From: a virus
IMG/VR virus record: IMGVR_UViG_3300042691_029496
Span: 1-43,219 of that record
Direction: 5' to 3' (one strand)
Length of the DNA stretch: 43,219 bases
Positions 17,360 through 26,000 of this stretch are shown here, one piece after another (position 1 is the stretch's first letter; every line of letters begins with the position of its first letter). The position numbers were made by a program, and so were the translations under genes. Under the pieces are notes generated by a model, which did no database searches, was not told where the DNA came from, and was given only the letters and a program-made list of their open reading frames with translations.

Positions 17360-17772
17360 GACGAGTCAAGTCGCAGGCGGATCTCAAGCGCCTGGCGCTG
17401 ACGGCTGGAGCTCAGGTCGAGCTCGGCGGCAGCAAGTTCAACACGACCATGGACAAGGTCGCGCGGCGCGAGCCTGAGCCTGAGCCCGCTCCGCCGCCGC
17501 CACCCGAGCCAGTCGTGCCTCCCGTCGTGCTCAACGAGCCGGCACCCCCGATTGCGTCTCCCACCCAGGAGACGATCCAGATCCATCTCGACATGGAGCC
17601 GGTGGCGAGCGCCATCGAAACCGGAAACGAGAAGGTAGTCCAGGCGATCACGGACCGGCTGCGCGAGCTGCAGGTTCCAGCGTCTGCGTCCTCGCCAAAG
17701 TCGTGGACCTTCACGATCCGGCGCGATGTCCGTGGCTTCATCGAGTCCGTAGATGCCACCCCCAGGCTTTGA
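17356..17772 (+). CDS. Small proline-rich phage protein
   Basis: 138 residues from ATG 17356, which overlaps the giant gene stop (ATGA); GTG 17344 is a less likely alternative. The basic N-terminus (RRVKSQADLKRL) is followed by a Glu/Pro then Pro/Val-rich linker at about 42-70. An amphipathic helix with EPVASAIETGNEKVVQAITD comes next. The C-terminus, WTFTIRRDVRGFIESVDATP, is a short beta motif seen at the ends of several phage structural-region proteins. The function is unknown; a virion-associated adaptor is possible. Confidence 0.75.
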   Translation: MRRVKSQADLKRLALTAGAQVELGGSKFNTTMDKVARREPEPEPAPPPPPEPVVPPVVLNEPAPPIASPTQETIQIHLDMEPVASAIETGNEKVVQAITDRLRELQVPASASSPKSWTFTIRRDVRGFIESVDATPRL

Positions 17773-17785
17773 TTTGCCTGTAACA

Positions 17786-17800
17786 CCAACAATTTGTTGA
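17786..17800 (+). promoter_or_regulatory. Palindromic CAACA/TGTTG site before the next virion gene
   Basis: CCAACAATTTGTTGA has 7-base arms with one mismatch around a central T. It is the reverse complement of the site at 42081-42095 except for one base. It ends 10 bases before ATG 17811 and abuts the ribosome site AAAGGA. In this position a bound protein would block transcript elongation or a start just upstream, or the RNA form could affect translation. No convincing -35/-10 pair is visible in the 38-base gap. Confidence 0.55.
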
Positions 17801-17810
17801 AAGGAAAAAC

Positions 17811-18218
17811 ATGGCCAACGCCATCTACCCCAAGTACAAGGAAGCCATCATCGGTGGCGGCACCAACGTCGACCTGCTGGCCGGCACCGTCAAGGTCGCC
17901 CTGGTGGACCTCGGCACCTACACCTACAGCGCTGCGCATCAGTTCTTCTCGTCTCTCACTGGAGTCGTCGGAACGCCGCAGACTATTCCGGCCACGAAGA
18001 CGGTGACGGACGGCCTGTTCAAGACCACCGGCACCAACACCTTCACCGGCGTGAGTGGTAACAGCGCCGAGGCCCTGGTGCTCTACATCGACACCGGCAC
18101 CGCGGGCACCTCGCGCTTGGTGGCGTTCATCGACACTGGTGTGACGGGCCTGCCCGTGACGCCCAACTCGGGCGACATCACGATCACCTGGAACGCCTCC
18201 GGCATCTTCCAGCTGTAA
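17811..18218 (+). CDS. Virion structural-type protein
   Basis: 135 residues with AAAGGA upstream of the ATG. The N-terminus ANAIYPKYKEAIIGGG followed by VKVALVDLGTYTYSAAHQFF is a pattern known from small beta-rich phage structural proteins of unknown exact position in the virion. The rest is Thr/Gly/Val-rich and predicted beta. It opens a run of structural-type genes and is the only one of that run with a spaced start and a palindromic site in front, so it may be separately regulated or highly expressed. Confidence 0.8.
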   Translation: MANAIYPKYKEAIIGGGTNVDLLAGTVKVALVDLGTYTYSAAHQFFSSLTGVVGTPQTIPATKTVTDGLFKTTGTNTFTGVSGNSAEALVLYIDTGTAGTSRLVAFIDTGVTGLPVTPNSGDITITWNASGIFQL

Positions 18219-18221
18219 GCC

Positions 18222-18836
18222 ATGATCATCAAGCGGGCAGACAAGGGCTCCGAGCTCTCTTACCAAGAGCTCGACGCGAACTTCAGCGATCTCGACGCGC
18301 GCACGGCGCTCGGCTGGCGTGACAACGTCAGGGAGATGGTGACGCGCGGGAGCCAGTCTGACCCGCAATTCACCGAGTTCCGTGACCAGCTGCATCTGCT
18401 GGCGTTCCCGCCTGGCGCGATGACCGAGGTCTTTGGCAACTTCCACATCGATCATGACTACGCGCTGGGCACCGCCCTCTACCCGCACATCCACTGGACC
18501 ACCAATGACAACAGCACCGGTGTTGTGCGCTGGGGGATTGAGTGGACGCTCGCCAAGGGGCATCAGCAGATGGCCTTTGGCCCCACGACCACGGTCTACA
18601 TAGAGCAGGCCGCTACCGGCACGCCGTACACGCACCACATCGCCGAGGTCTCGCCGGCCAACGCCATCCCCGGCACCAACGTCGAGCCGGACACGATGAT
18701 CCTGGTGCGCGTGTTCCGCGATGGCGCCCACGTCAATGACACCTTTGCCGACCAAGTGTTCGGCATCGCGCTTGACCTGCACTACCAGGCCGATCGTGCC
18801 ACCACGCCTAACAAGGCGCCCAACTTCTACGTCTGA
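18222..18836 (+). CDS. Phage structural-region protein, function unknown
   Basis: 204 residues; ATG lies 3 bases after the previous stop. The N-terminal 30 residues (IIKRADKGSELSYQELDANF) resemble the short leader found at the start of many phage tail-appendage proteins. The rest is beta-rich with many histidines and aromatics (NFHIDHDY, LYPHIHW, YTHHIAEV), which could bind metal or pack a trimeric fibre. No enzyme motif is recognised. It is probably a virion appendage or its cofactor. Confidence 0.78.
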   Translation: MIIKRADKGSELSYQELDANFSDLDARTALGWRDNVREMVTRGSQSDPQFTEFRDQLHLLAFPPGAMTEVFGNFHIDHDYALGTALYPHIHWTTNDNSTGVVRWGIEWTLAKGHQQMAFGPTTTVYIEQAATGTPYTHHIAEVSPANAIPGTNVEPDTMILVRVFRDGAHVNDTFADQVFGIALDLHYQADRATTPNKAPNFYV

Positions 18837-18838
18837 CC

Positions 18839-20047
18839 ATGGCTCACATCAGCGAAGACCGCGTCTTTGAGACCTCGACCAGCACCGGCACGGGCGCGCT
18901 CACGCTGGCCGGGGCCATCACTGGCTACCGGACTTTTGCTTCCGTGCTGGCGGTCAGCGATACCTGCTGGTACGCGGTGTGGGGCGTGGACGGCAATGGC
19001 ACGCCAACGGGTGAGTGGGAAGGGGGGCTCGGCACCTACAGCGCCACCAACACACTCACCCGCACCACCGTGCTGGAGTCGAGTAACGCCGGCGCGGCGG
19101 TGTCGCTGTCGGCGGGCACCAAGTACGTGGCGCTCACTCTCATCGCCAGCAGGTCCGCGCAGTTCGACAACGTGGGCGCCATGCTGCTACCCACCGTTTC
19201 AGCAGAACCCGGCGCCCCGCCCAGCGGCAATTACCTGTACGCCCGTCAGATCGTGCCTGGGCAGACAGTGCTCAAAACCAAGCGCCCCTCAGGCGTGGAC
19301 TCGCCGCTGCAGGATGCGATCAGCTTCAACCGCCTGGTCAAGTACCAGGGTGGGCCGGCAACCATTGTTGCAATAGGCGCTGGCGCACTCACTGCGGCCA
19401 CCGCCGGCACGGCCATCACCCCTGCGGCGGGCACCAACATCCGCAACGCGCTGCCGCGCACCCAGTACGCCACCGCCGCCACGGCCAACGCCATCAACTC
19501 GCTCTACGCCAACGCGGCCAACATTGGCGCACTCATGTTGCGCGGTTCGATCAATGGCGAAGGCGGCTTCCGGCTGGTTATGCGCTTCTCCTTGTCGGCC
19601 ACCCAGGCCAACAACCGCTTCTTTGCCGGCCTGCGCGACGTGACGACGGCGCCAGCCAACATCGACCCGTTCACCAACACCACGCCAGGCGTAATCGGCA
19701 TCGCCGCCAATACCGCCACCGATGCCAACTGGCGCGTCGTGCACACACTCACCGGTGCGACACCGACCAACATCGCCCTGGGCGCCAACTTCCCAGTCAA
19801 CAACACCGACCTGATCGAATTGGTCCTGTTCTGCAGACCCCACAACGGCACGTCGGCAGGCGACATCGGCTACCGCGTGCGCCGCTACACCACCTCGGGC
19901 GAGCCGGCGTTCGAGTCCACGGGCACCATCAGTACCAACTTGCCCGCCGGCACCACCCTGCTGCACCCAGGCCTGTGGATGGTCAACGTGACCAACGCGG
20001 TCGCCTCCTTCCAAGTCAACAGCATCTCCATTGAGAGTGACTTCTGA
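18839..20047 (+). CDS. Tail/virion appendage protein, function unknown
   Basis: 402 residues starting at ATG 18839, 2 bases after the previous stop. The first 110 residues (HISEDRVFETSTSTGTGAL, then TYSATNTLTRTTVLESSNAG) match a phage module often found at the N-terminus of tail-appendage proteins. The middle (about 140-240) is Ala/Thr/Asn-rich. The C-terminal part (about 235-402) is a beta-sandwich-like region with alternating hydrophobics, plausible as a carbohydrate- or surface-binding head. The stop overlaps the next ATG. No catalytic residues are identifiable. Confidence 0.78.
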   Translation: MAHISEDRVFETSTSTGTGALTLAGAITGYRTFASVLAVSDTCWYAVWGVDGNGTPTGEWEGGLGTYSATNTLTRTTVLESSNAGAAVSLSAGTKYVALTLIASRSAQFDNVGAMLLPTVSAEPGAPPSGNYLYARQIVPGQTVLKTKRPSGVDSPLQDAISFNRLVKYQGGPATIVAIGAGALTAATAGTAITPAAGTNIRNALPRTQYATAATANAINSLYANAANIGALMLRGSINGEGGFRLVMRFSLSATQANNRFFAGLRDVTTAPANIDPFTNTTPGVIGIAANTATDANWRVVHTLTGATPTNIALGANFPVNNTDLIELVLFCRPHNGTSAGDIGYRVRRYTTSGEPAFESTGTISTNLPAGTTLLHPGLWMVNVTNAVASFQVNSISIESDF

Positions 20048-20451
20048 TGATCTGGCAAGCCCTGCTCGACGACGAAGGCCGCGTGGTCACGGTGAACTAC
20101 TGGGAGCACGAGGTCGGTGTGCCCTGCGACCAGGACACGCCGCTGGGCTACCTGTGGAACGGTACTGAGTTCGTGCCAGACGTTGAGGTGGTCAAGCGCG
20201 AACTCAAGGCGGCCGTGCAGGCGCACATGGACGCCACCGTGCAGGCGCGCAACTACGACAACCTCATGTCCTGCTGCACGTATCACTCCAGCACCGACCC
20301 GGTGTTCGCGGCCGAGGGCACGGCAGCGCTCGCGTGGCGCGATGCGGTGTGGCGTCACTGCTACGAGGTGCTGGCTGATTACGAGGCGGGGCTGCGCCCC
20401 ATACCCACCGCTCAAGAACTCATTGCAGAGCTGCCCGCTCTGATCTGGTAA
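20047..20451 (+). CDS. Small protein resembling tail-fibre assembly or attachment proteins
   Basis: 134 residues; ATG overlaps the previous stop. The N-terminal half is beta-like (VVTVNYWEHE, GYLWNGTEFVPD). The C-terminal half is helical, with VQAHMDATVQARNYDN, EGTAALAWRDAVW and PTAQELIAELP. That helical pattern is common in small phage proteins encoded just after fibre genes and in fibre C-termini. Two adjacent cysteines (SCCTYH) are notable for a cytoplasmic phage protein. A chaperone or fibre-cap role is inferred from this family resemblance and gene order. Confidence 0.75.
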   Translation: MIWQALLDDEGRVVTVNYWEHEVGVPCDQDTPLGYLWNGTEFVPDVEVVKRELKAAVQAHMDATVQARNYDNLMSCCTYHSSTDPVFAAEGTAALAWRDAVWRHCYEVLADYEAGLRPIPTAQELIAELPALIW

Positions 20452-20455
20452 CAGC

Positions 20456-22801
20456 ATGAGGTCGTGGCCCCTCCTCGGTGGCGGTCCGATTGCAGCGGGC
20501 CCGATCGGTGAGCTGTCGGTCGCGCACGTCGCCAGCGCCGGCCCGCAGGGGCTATCGCCCACCCTCTACACCAACAGCCAGAGCTTCTTTGGGCCCGCCG
20601 TCAGCGCCACCTATGCGCTGACGCCTGCGCTCTACACCAACAGCTCGAGCTTCTTTGGCGCGACGCTCAGTGCCACGCGCCAGCTGACGCCGTCGCTGTT
20701 CACCAACAGCCAGTCGTACTTCAGCGCGACGGTGACTCCGGGCGCCGTCGCGCTCACGCCTGGGCTCTACACCAACGACCAGTCTTACTTCGGGCCCACG
20801 GTCTCGCAGGCCGCTGGCCCGCAGGCACTTGCGCCCTCGCTGTTCACCAACAGCCAGAGCTTCTTTGCGGCGAGCGCCAGCTCTACCTACGCGCTCACGC
20901 CCACGCTGGCGAGCAACACGCAGACGTTCTTTGGCCCCACGCTGAGCGCCACGTATGCGCTGGCGCCAAGCCTGGTCGCGAACGCGCAGACCTTCTACGC
21001 CGCCAGCGTAGCCGCCAGCTACACGCTCACGCCGGCGCGCTACGACAACGCGCAGTCGTTCTTCGCGGCCGCGGTCAGCTCGAGCTACGCGCTTGCGCCC
21101 ACCCTGGTCAGCAATGGCCAGACGTTCCTTGCGGCCACGGTCACGGCCACGCGCAACCTCGCGCCGAGTCTCTACACCAACGCCCCGACGTTCTTCGGCC
21201 CGGCGCTGACGACGACCTACGCGCTGACCCCAGCGCCGGCCACCAACGCCCAGACCTTCTACGTCGCCAGCGTCGCGGCGAGCTACAGCCTCGCGCCCAG
21301 CCTCGTCGCCAACGCGCAGACGTTCTACGCGCCGACGCTCAGCACGGGCTTCTCGCTGGTGCCTGCGCTCTACAGCAACGCCCAGGTCTTCTACGGCCCG
21401 AGCATTGCCGTCGGCGCGGTCAACCTGGCGCCGACGCTCTACACCAACACCCAGACCTTCTACTCGGCGACGGCGTCGGTCGGCTCGGTTGCGCTGTCGA
21501 ACGGGCTCTACACCAACACCCAGGTCTTCTACGGCCCGAGTGTCACGGTCGGCGCAGTCAACCTGGCGCCGAGCCTGTACACCAACGGCGCGACGTTCTA
21601 CGCCGCAAGCCTTAGTGCCACCCGAGCGCTGACGCCAAGCCTCTACAGCAACGCGCAGGCCTTCTTTGCGGCCACGGTAACGCCCGGTGCAGTCAGCCTT
21701 GCGCCAACCCTCCTCAGCAACAGCCAGACCTTCTACGGCCCGACGCTGGCCGTGGGCGCGACCACGCTCGCCCCCGCGCTCTTCGGCAACGGCCAGACGT
21801 TCTACGCGGCTGCGCTGGCCACGAGCTATGCCCTGGCGCCCACGCTGTACACCAGCGGCCAGACGTTCTACGGGCCCACCGTCAGCGCTGGCGCCGTCCC
21901 GCTGGCGCCGAGCCTCTACACCAACACCCAGGCGTTCTTTGCGCCAGCGTTGAGCGCGAAGAGCGCGCTCGTCCCGGCGCTGTACAGCAACACGCAGAGC
22001 TTCTTCGCGCCGACGATCGCGTCGACGGTGAGCCTGGCGCCGAGCCCCTACAGCAACGCGCAGAGCTTCAGCAGCCCGACGGTCAGCACCACCTACGCGC
22101 TGGCAGCTACCCCGTTCAGCAACGTCCAGGCGTTCTTCTCGGCGGCCCTGCAGCAGCAGCAGAAGCTCAGCCCGCCGCGGCTCGACAACAGCATCACGTT
22201 CCTGACGGTCACCGTCAGCGCGGGTCCGGTCGATCTCGCGCCCGCGCTCTTCACCAACGCCGGGCAGACCTTCCCGCCGGCGCTCAGCACCAGCTACGGC
22301 ATCTCCATCGGCGACTACGTCGCGCCAGGCTACGTCGCGCCCGGCTACGTCTCGCCGGCCGCGTTCAATGCCCAGGCCTTCTTTGCGCCGACGGTCACCC
22401 CTGGTGCGATCAACCTCGCACCGACCAAGCTCAGCAACGCCAGCGCCTTCTTCGGCGGCCTGATCGAGAAGAGCGACTACCTGGTGACCGCCGCGCAGGC
22501 CAAGCTGCTGCACGACATCTGGCTGCTGCACGGCCTGGGCACCCCGCTCACCGTGTCGTCCACCTCGCGCTCGGCTGGAGTGGTGGAGCAGACGGTTACC
22601 CAGGCGAGCGGCACCGTGGTCATCAGCACGACGGCGCGCACCTTGATCAACACGGTCGAGCCTGGCCTCATGATCGAAGAGCTCGCCGCGCTGCACGGAT
22701 TGACCGACGACCTTGAGGTCACCAAGACCTCGCGCACCGCCGGGGCGATCGCGCAGTCGTTCGCGACGGCAGGCACCACGACGACGGTGACGCGGCAATG
22801 A
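20456..22801 (+). CDS. Repeat protein with about 28 copies of a 22-23-residue motif
   Basis: 781 residues from ATG 20456. After about 32 residues, a repeat of consensus L-(A/T)-P-x-L-Y-(T/S)-N-x-Q-(T/S)-F-(F/Y)-x-x-(T/S)-(V/L) recurs about 28 times to residue 670. It should form a regular beta structure, perhaps a solenoid or fibrous shaft. The C-terminal 110 residues contain two related halves (HDIWLLHGLGTPLTV-SSTSRSAG and EELAALHGLTDDLEV-TKTSRTAG), a duplicated module known from other phage structural-region proteins. Similar repeat proteins occur in other phages as uncharacterised virion proteins. The stop overlaps the next ATG. Confidence 0.8.
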   Translation: MRSWPLLGGGPIAAGPIGELSVAHVASAGPQGLSPTLYTNSQSFFGPAVSATYALTPALYTNSSSFFGATLSATRQLTPSLFTNSQSYFSATVTPGAVALTPGLYTNDQSYFGPTVSQAAGPQALAPSLFTNSQSFFAASASSTYALTPTLASNTQTFFGPTLSATYALAPSLVANAQTFYAASVAASYTLTPARYDNAQSFFAAAVSSSYALAPTLVSNGQTFLAATVTATRNLAPSLYTNAPTFFGPALTTTYALTPAPATNAQTFYVASVAASYSLAPSLVANAQTFYAPTLSTGFSLVPALYSNAQVFYGPSIAVGAVNLAPTLYTNTQTFYSATASVGSVALSNGLYTNTQVFYGPSVTVGAVNLAPSLYTNGATFYAASLSATRALTPSLYSNAQAFFAATVTPGAVSLAPTLLSNSQTFYGPTLAVGATTLAPALFGNGQTFYAAALATSYALAPTLYTSGQTFYGPTVSAGAVPLAPSLYTNTQAFFAPALSAKSALVPALYSNTQSFFAPTIASTVSLAPSPYSNAQSFSSPTVSTTYALAATPFSNVQAFFSAALQQQQKLSPPRLDNSITFLTVTVSAGPVDLAPALFTNAGQTFPPALSTSYGISIGDYVAPGYVAPGYVSPAAFNAQAFFAPTVTPGAINLAPTKLSNASAFFGGLIEKSDYLVTAAQAKLLHDIWLLHGLGTPLTVSSTSRSAGVVEQTVTQASGTVVISTTARTLINTVEPGLMIEELAALHGLTDDLEVTKTSRTAGAIAQSFATAGTTTTVTRQ
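20552..22463 (+). repeat. About 28 tandem 66-69-base repeats encoding LxPxLYTNxQTFY units
   Basis: The units alternate between 22 and 23 residues (for example LTPSLYSNAQAFFAATV). Most carry N-x-Q at positions 8-10 and two aromatics after it. The last three units degenerate, with an inserted doublet YVAPGYVAPGYVSP. Codons vary between units, so the array is old or diversified rather than freshly expanded. Confidence 0.85.
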
Positions 22802-23061
22802 TCCTCGACCCGCTGGCGATCGCCCTGCAGGGCATCGGCTACACGCCCGAGGCGGTGGCCGTGCAGGGCTTCGCCCAGGTCGACCTCTTTGTGGCGTTGC
22901 CCAGCGGCGGTGGTGCCTCGGCTGGCGTCGACGCCTACCGGACAATTCGCAAGGGTCTCTTCGGCCTCGACGAGAGCGATGTCGTCGCCCAGATCCACAA
23001 GCAAGACGATGAAGTGTTGGCCGTCATCATGATGGCCGTGATTCGCGGAGATGTTCTATGA
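22798..23061 (+). CDS. Small phage protein, function unknown
   Basis: 87 residues; ATG overlaps the stop of the repeat protein and its own stop overlaps the next ATG. The N-terminus (ILDPLAIALQGIGYTPEAVAVQGF) is hydrophobic and could be a membrane-associated or buried helix. The C-terminal half (AYRTIRKGLFGLDESDVVAQIHKQ) is charged. It lies between two large late genes and is probably a virion or assembly protein; no family function is known to me. Confidence 0.7.
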   Translation: MILDPLAIALQGIGYTPEAVAVQGFAQVDLFVALPSGGGASAGVDAYRTIRKGLFGLDESDVVAQIHKQDDEVLAVIMMAVIRGDVL

Positions 23062-26000
23062 GCACACTGAAGATTTCTGGTTGCATGAGCGTCGTGAAGG
23101 ACATGAGCGATCTCGATCGCGATGCCCTGCTCGCACGCTTGGACCAGTACCGCGCCGACGGCGTGCCCGTTGAACGTGCGCAGATCATGGCCGCGGCCGA
23201 CACGCTGGCCGAGCTCGAGGACGAGCGCCGCGAGTTCATGCGCCTGCTCAAGGAGCAGCACCCGGAGATCTTCACGGTGACGGCGCCGGAGGCGAAGACG
23301 CTGCCCCGCGGTTACGTCGGCCCCGTGACCGATGAAGAACGCGAGCAAGGCCTGCTGGTGGGTCGCCTGGAGGACGAAAGCAACCAGGCCTGGAGCGCCG
23401 GCAGAAAAAAGGTTGAGGCCGACACCACGCGCCGGATCACTGAGAACATGCGCAGGGCGGGCGAGGTCGACGAGGAGACTGTCGAACAAGTCGCACGTAC
23501 CGTTGCCTTCCAGCAGATGGCGCCAGGCAGGGAGTACGACCCCGAGACGCATCCGTACTTCCAGGCGTACCGAGAGGCCGCGGAGAAGGTGCAGTCTGCA
23601 CGCGCAGCGCTGCAGGAGATGCGCAACGCTCGCATCGGGCCGCCCGAGTTCGAGTCGATGCGACAGCTCGCCGACTTCGATCGCGCACAGACCCGCACGC
23701 CCGCATTCCAGCGCTGGTTCAAGAACAGCAAGGTGGTCGACGCCAAAGGCCGTCCGCTGATCGTTTTCCACGGCACCAACAAAGACCTCACCGAGTTCAA
23801 TACGGTGCGCGAGGCTGGCGCCGTGCGCAACAACAACTGGTTCGGCCAGCTCGGCTCCTGGTTCGCTGCGCCGCAGCCTGGCAGTGAGGGCTACGAAGAG
23901 GGCTCCGCAGAGGCTACGGCAGACGTCTTTGCCGAGATGCGCGGCGATGAGGGCTCGGTTGTCTACCCGGCCTACCTCTCGATCCAGAATCCGTACGAGA
24001 TCGAGGGCTACGAAGCGCTCACCGAGGAGCGTGACGACGCGGGCGGCGCAGCTGCATTCCGCGCCAGGCTGGTGAGCCAGGGCTACGACGGTGTCGTCGT
24101 GCGCGAAAGCGACACCGACGGCGGCCAGTATCGCGACGACTGGGTGGCCTTCTACCCCACGCAGATCAAGTCCGCAATCGGAAACAGTGGCGACTTTGCG
24201 GCTGACAATCCGGACATCACCAAGTCCGCCGATCGCCAGATCGATTCGCCGGAGTTCAAGCGCGACAAGCGTTTCAATAACGCGGCTGAAATCTGGCGGG
24301 AACTGAGAAACGCGCCCGACCCGAGCGGCCAGGTCGTTTTCTACTCCGACACGTTTGAGCCCGTCGGTCCCGACGAGCGAGCCGTATTCGCTCGGGTGGA
24401 TGGCCGCGTGGTTGGCTATGTACTGAGCGATGAGACGATACCCGGGCTGAGGAAAAACACTCTAGCCTGGACTGATATCGAGGTCGCCGCAAACTGGCGA
24501 AGGATGGGCATTGGCACCGAGCTTTATGCGCGAGCAATGGACGCTGCAAAGAGCGAGGGCAAGCGCTTCAAGATGTCGTCGAAGACAGCCGACGGGAGGA
24601 AGTTCTTCCCCCGCGCCATGGACGCGTATGAATCACGCGGAGACCAAGACAGCGGCGAGTTCTCGTGGAACCCCGACATCCGCCGCAGCGCCGACCGCAC
24701 CCCGCTCGGCTTCTACAGCGCTCTGGCGCGCGGCCTCCAGGATGCGCCAATCAAGTCCGCACCGGCGGGCGCCTGGAAGACCGCCATCAAGGGCCTGCTC
24801 AACAAGGGCGCCGTCAAGGCCGACGAGGTTGAGTGGACCGGCATCAACGACTGGCTCGACCTCGAGGGTCAACCCAAGCCCGTCTATGAAAGCGGATACG
24901 GCCTGATCGACGAGCATCAGAACGAGGATGGCACCTGGCAGCAGGTCGATGATCTCGGCGCCTACTTCCGCACCAAGGATGAAGCCGAGTCCGCGATCAC
25001 GGATGAGTTGCGTCAGGCGTCAGAGAAGTGGGCCCAGAAGGAAGGCGTCAAGAGTCGCATCACCGTCAAGAGCTTCGACAACCTTGATCTAGGAAAGACC
25101 GTCACGCCCAAGATCACCAAGGAGCAGGTCGCGCAGTACCTCGAGCAGGGCGGCGTGCGTGTTGAGGAGTCGGTGCTGGGCGGAGGTGGCGATCCGGGCT
25201 ACGTTGGAAACCTTCACGCGGACCAAAGTGATTCCGGCGATTGGTATGTCGTCGATGACGAAAACCGCGTCATAGAAGGCCCGTTTGAAAACGAAGTTGA
25301 TGCTGACGCAGCAATGACGGCAGGGCGCTCGGCAGCGGCGACCAAGTACGGCCAATACACCCTCCCCGGCGGTGAGAACTACCGCGAGGTGCTGCTGACG
25401 CTGCCGGGCGTCGATGCCAAGACGCAGCGGCTGCTGGACGAAGAGCGCTATTTGGTGCTGAGCCCTGAGGACCAGGCCAAGGTTGATGCAGCCAAGAAGA
25501 AAGCCGGCGTTCAGTACCGTTCCAGCCACTGGGACCAGCCCAACGTCCTCGCCCACATTCGCGTGAACGACCGCACCGATGCTGATGGCAACCGCGTGCT
25601 GTTCGTCGAGGAGCTGCAGAGCGACTGGGGGCAGGAGGGGAAGAGGCGCGGGTTCGATGAAGTGGGCAAAGGCTGGAGCGCGAAGAAAGACGAGGACGGG
25701 CGGTGGGACATTTACGACGCCCGTGGCGAATACCACTCAACGGTTGATGCCTCGAGCGAGGCGGCCGCGATTGGCATGATTGCTGGCCGCAATGGCGCGA
25801 TTCCATCGGCCCCCTTCGTTACCAAGACCGAGGGCTGGCTAAACCTGGCGCTCAAGCGCGTGATGGTCATGGCCGCAGAGGGTGGCTACGACAAGGTGGC
25901 GTTCGTCAACGGCGAGCAGTCTGCGGAGCGGTATGACCTGAGCAAGCAGGTCGACGAGATCTCGTGGCGGCCCGCATCTGCCGAGAACCGGGCGACAGTG

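Noticed and set aside
19358-19371. GCAACCATTGTTGC as another operator copy
   Set aside because: One base shorter than the motif and within a coding region; too weak to count with the others.
20552-22463. CRISPR-like array
   Set aside because: The repeats are in-frame protein repeats with diverged codons, not identical direct repeats with unique spacers.
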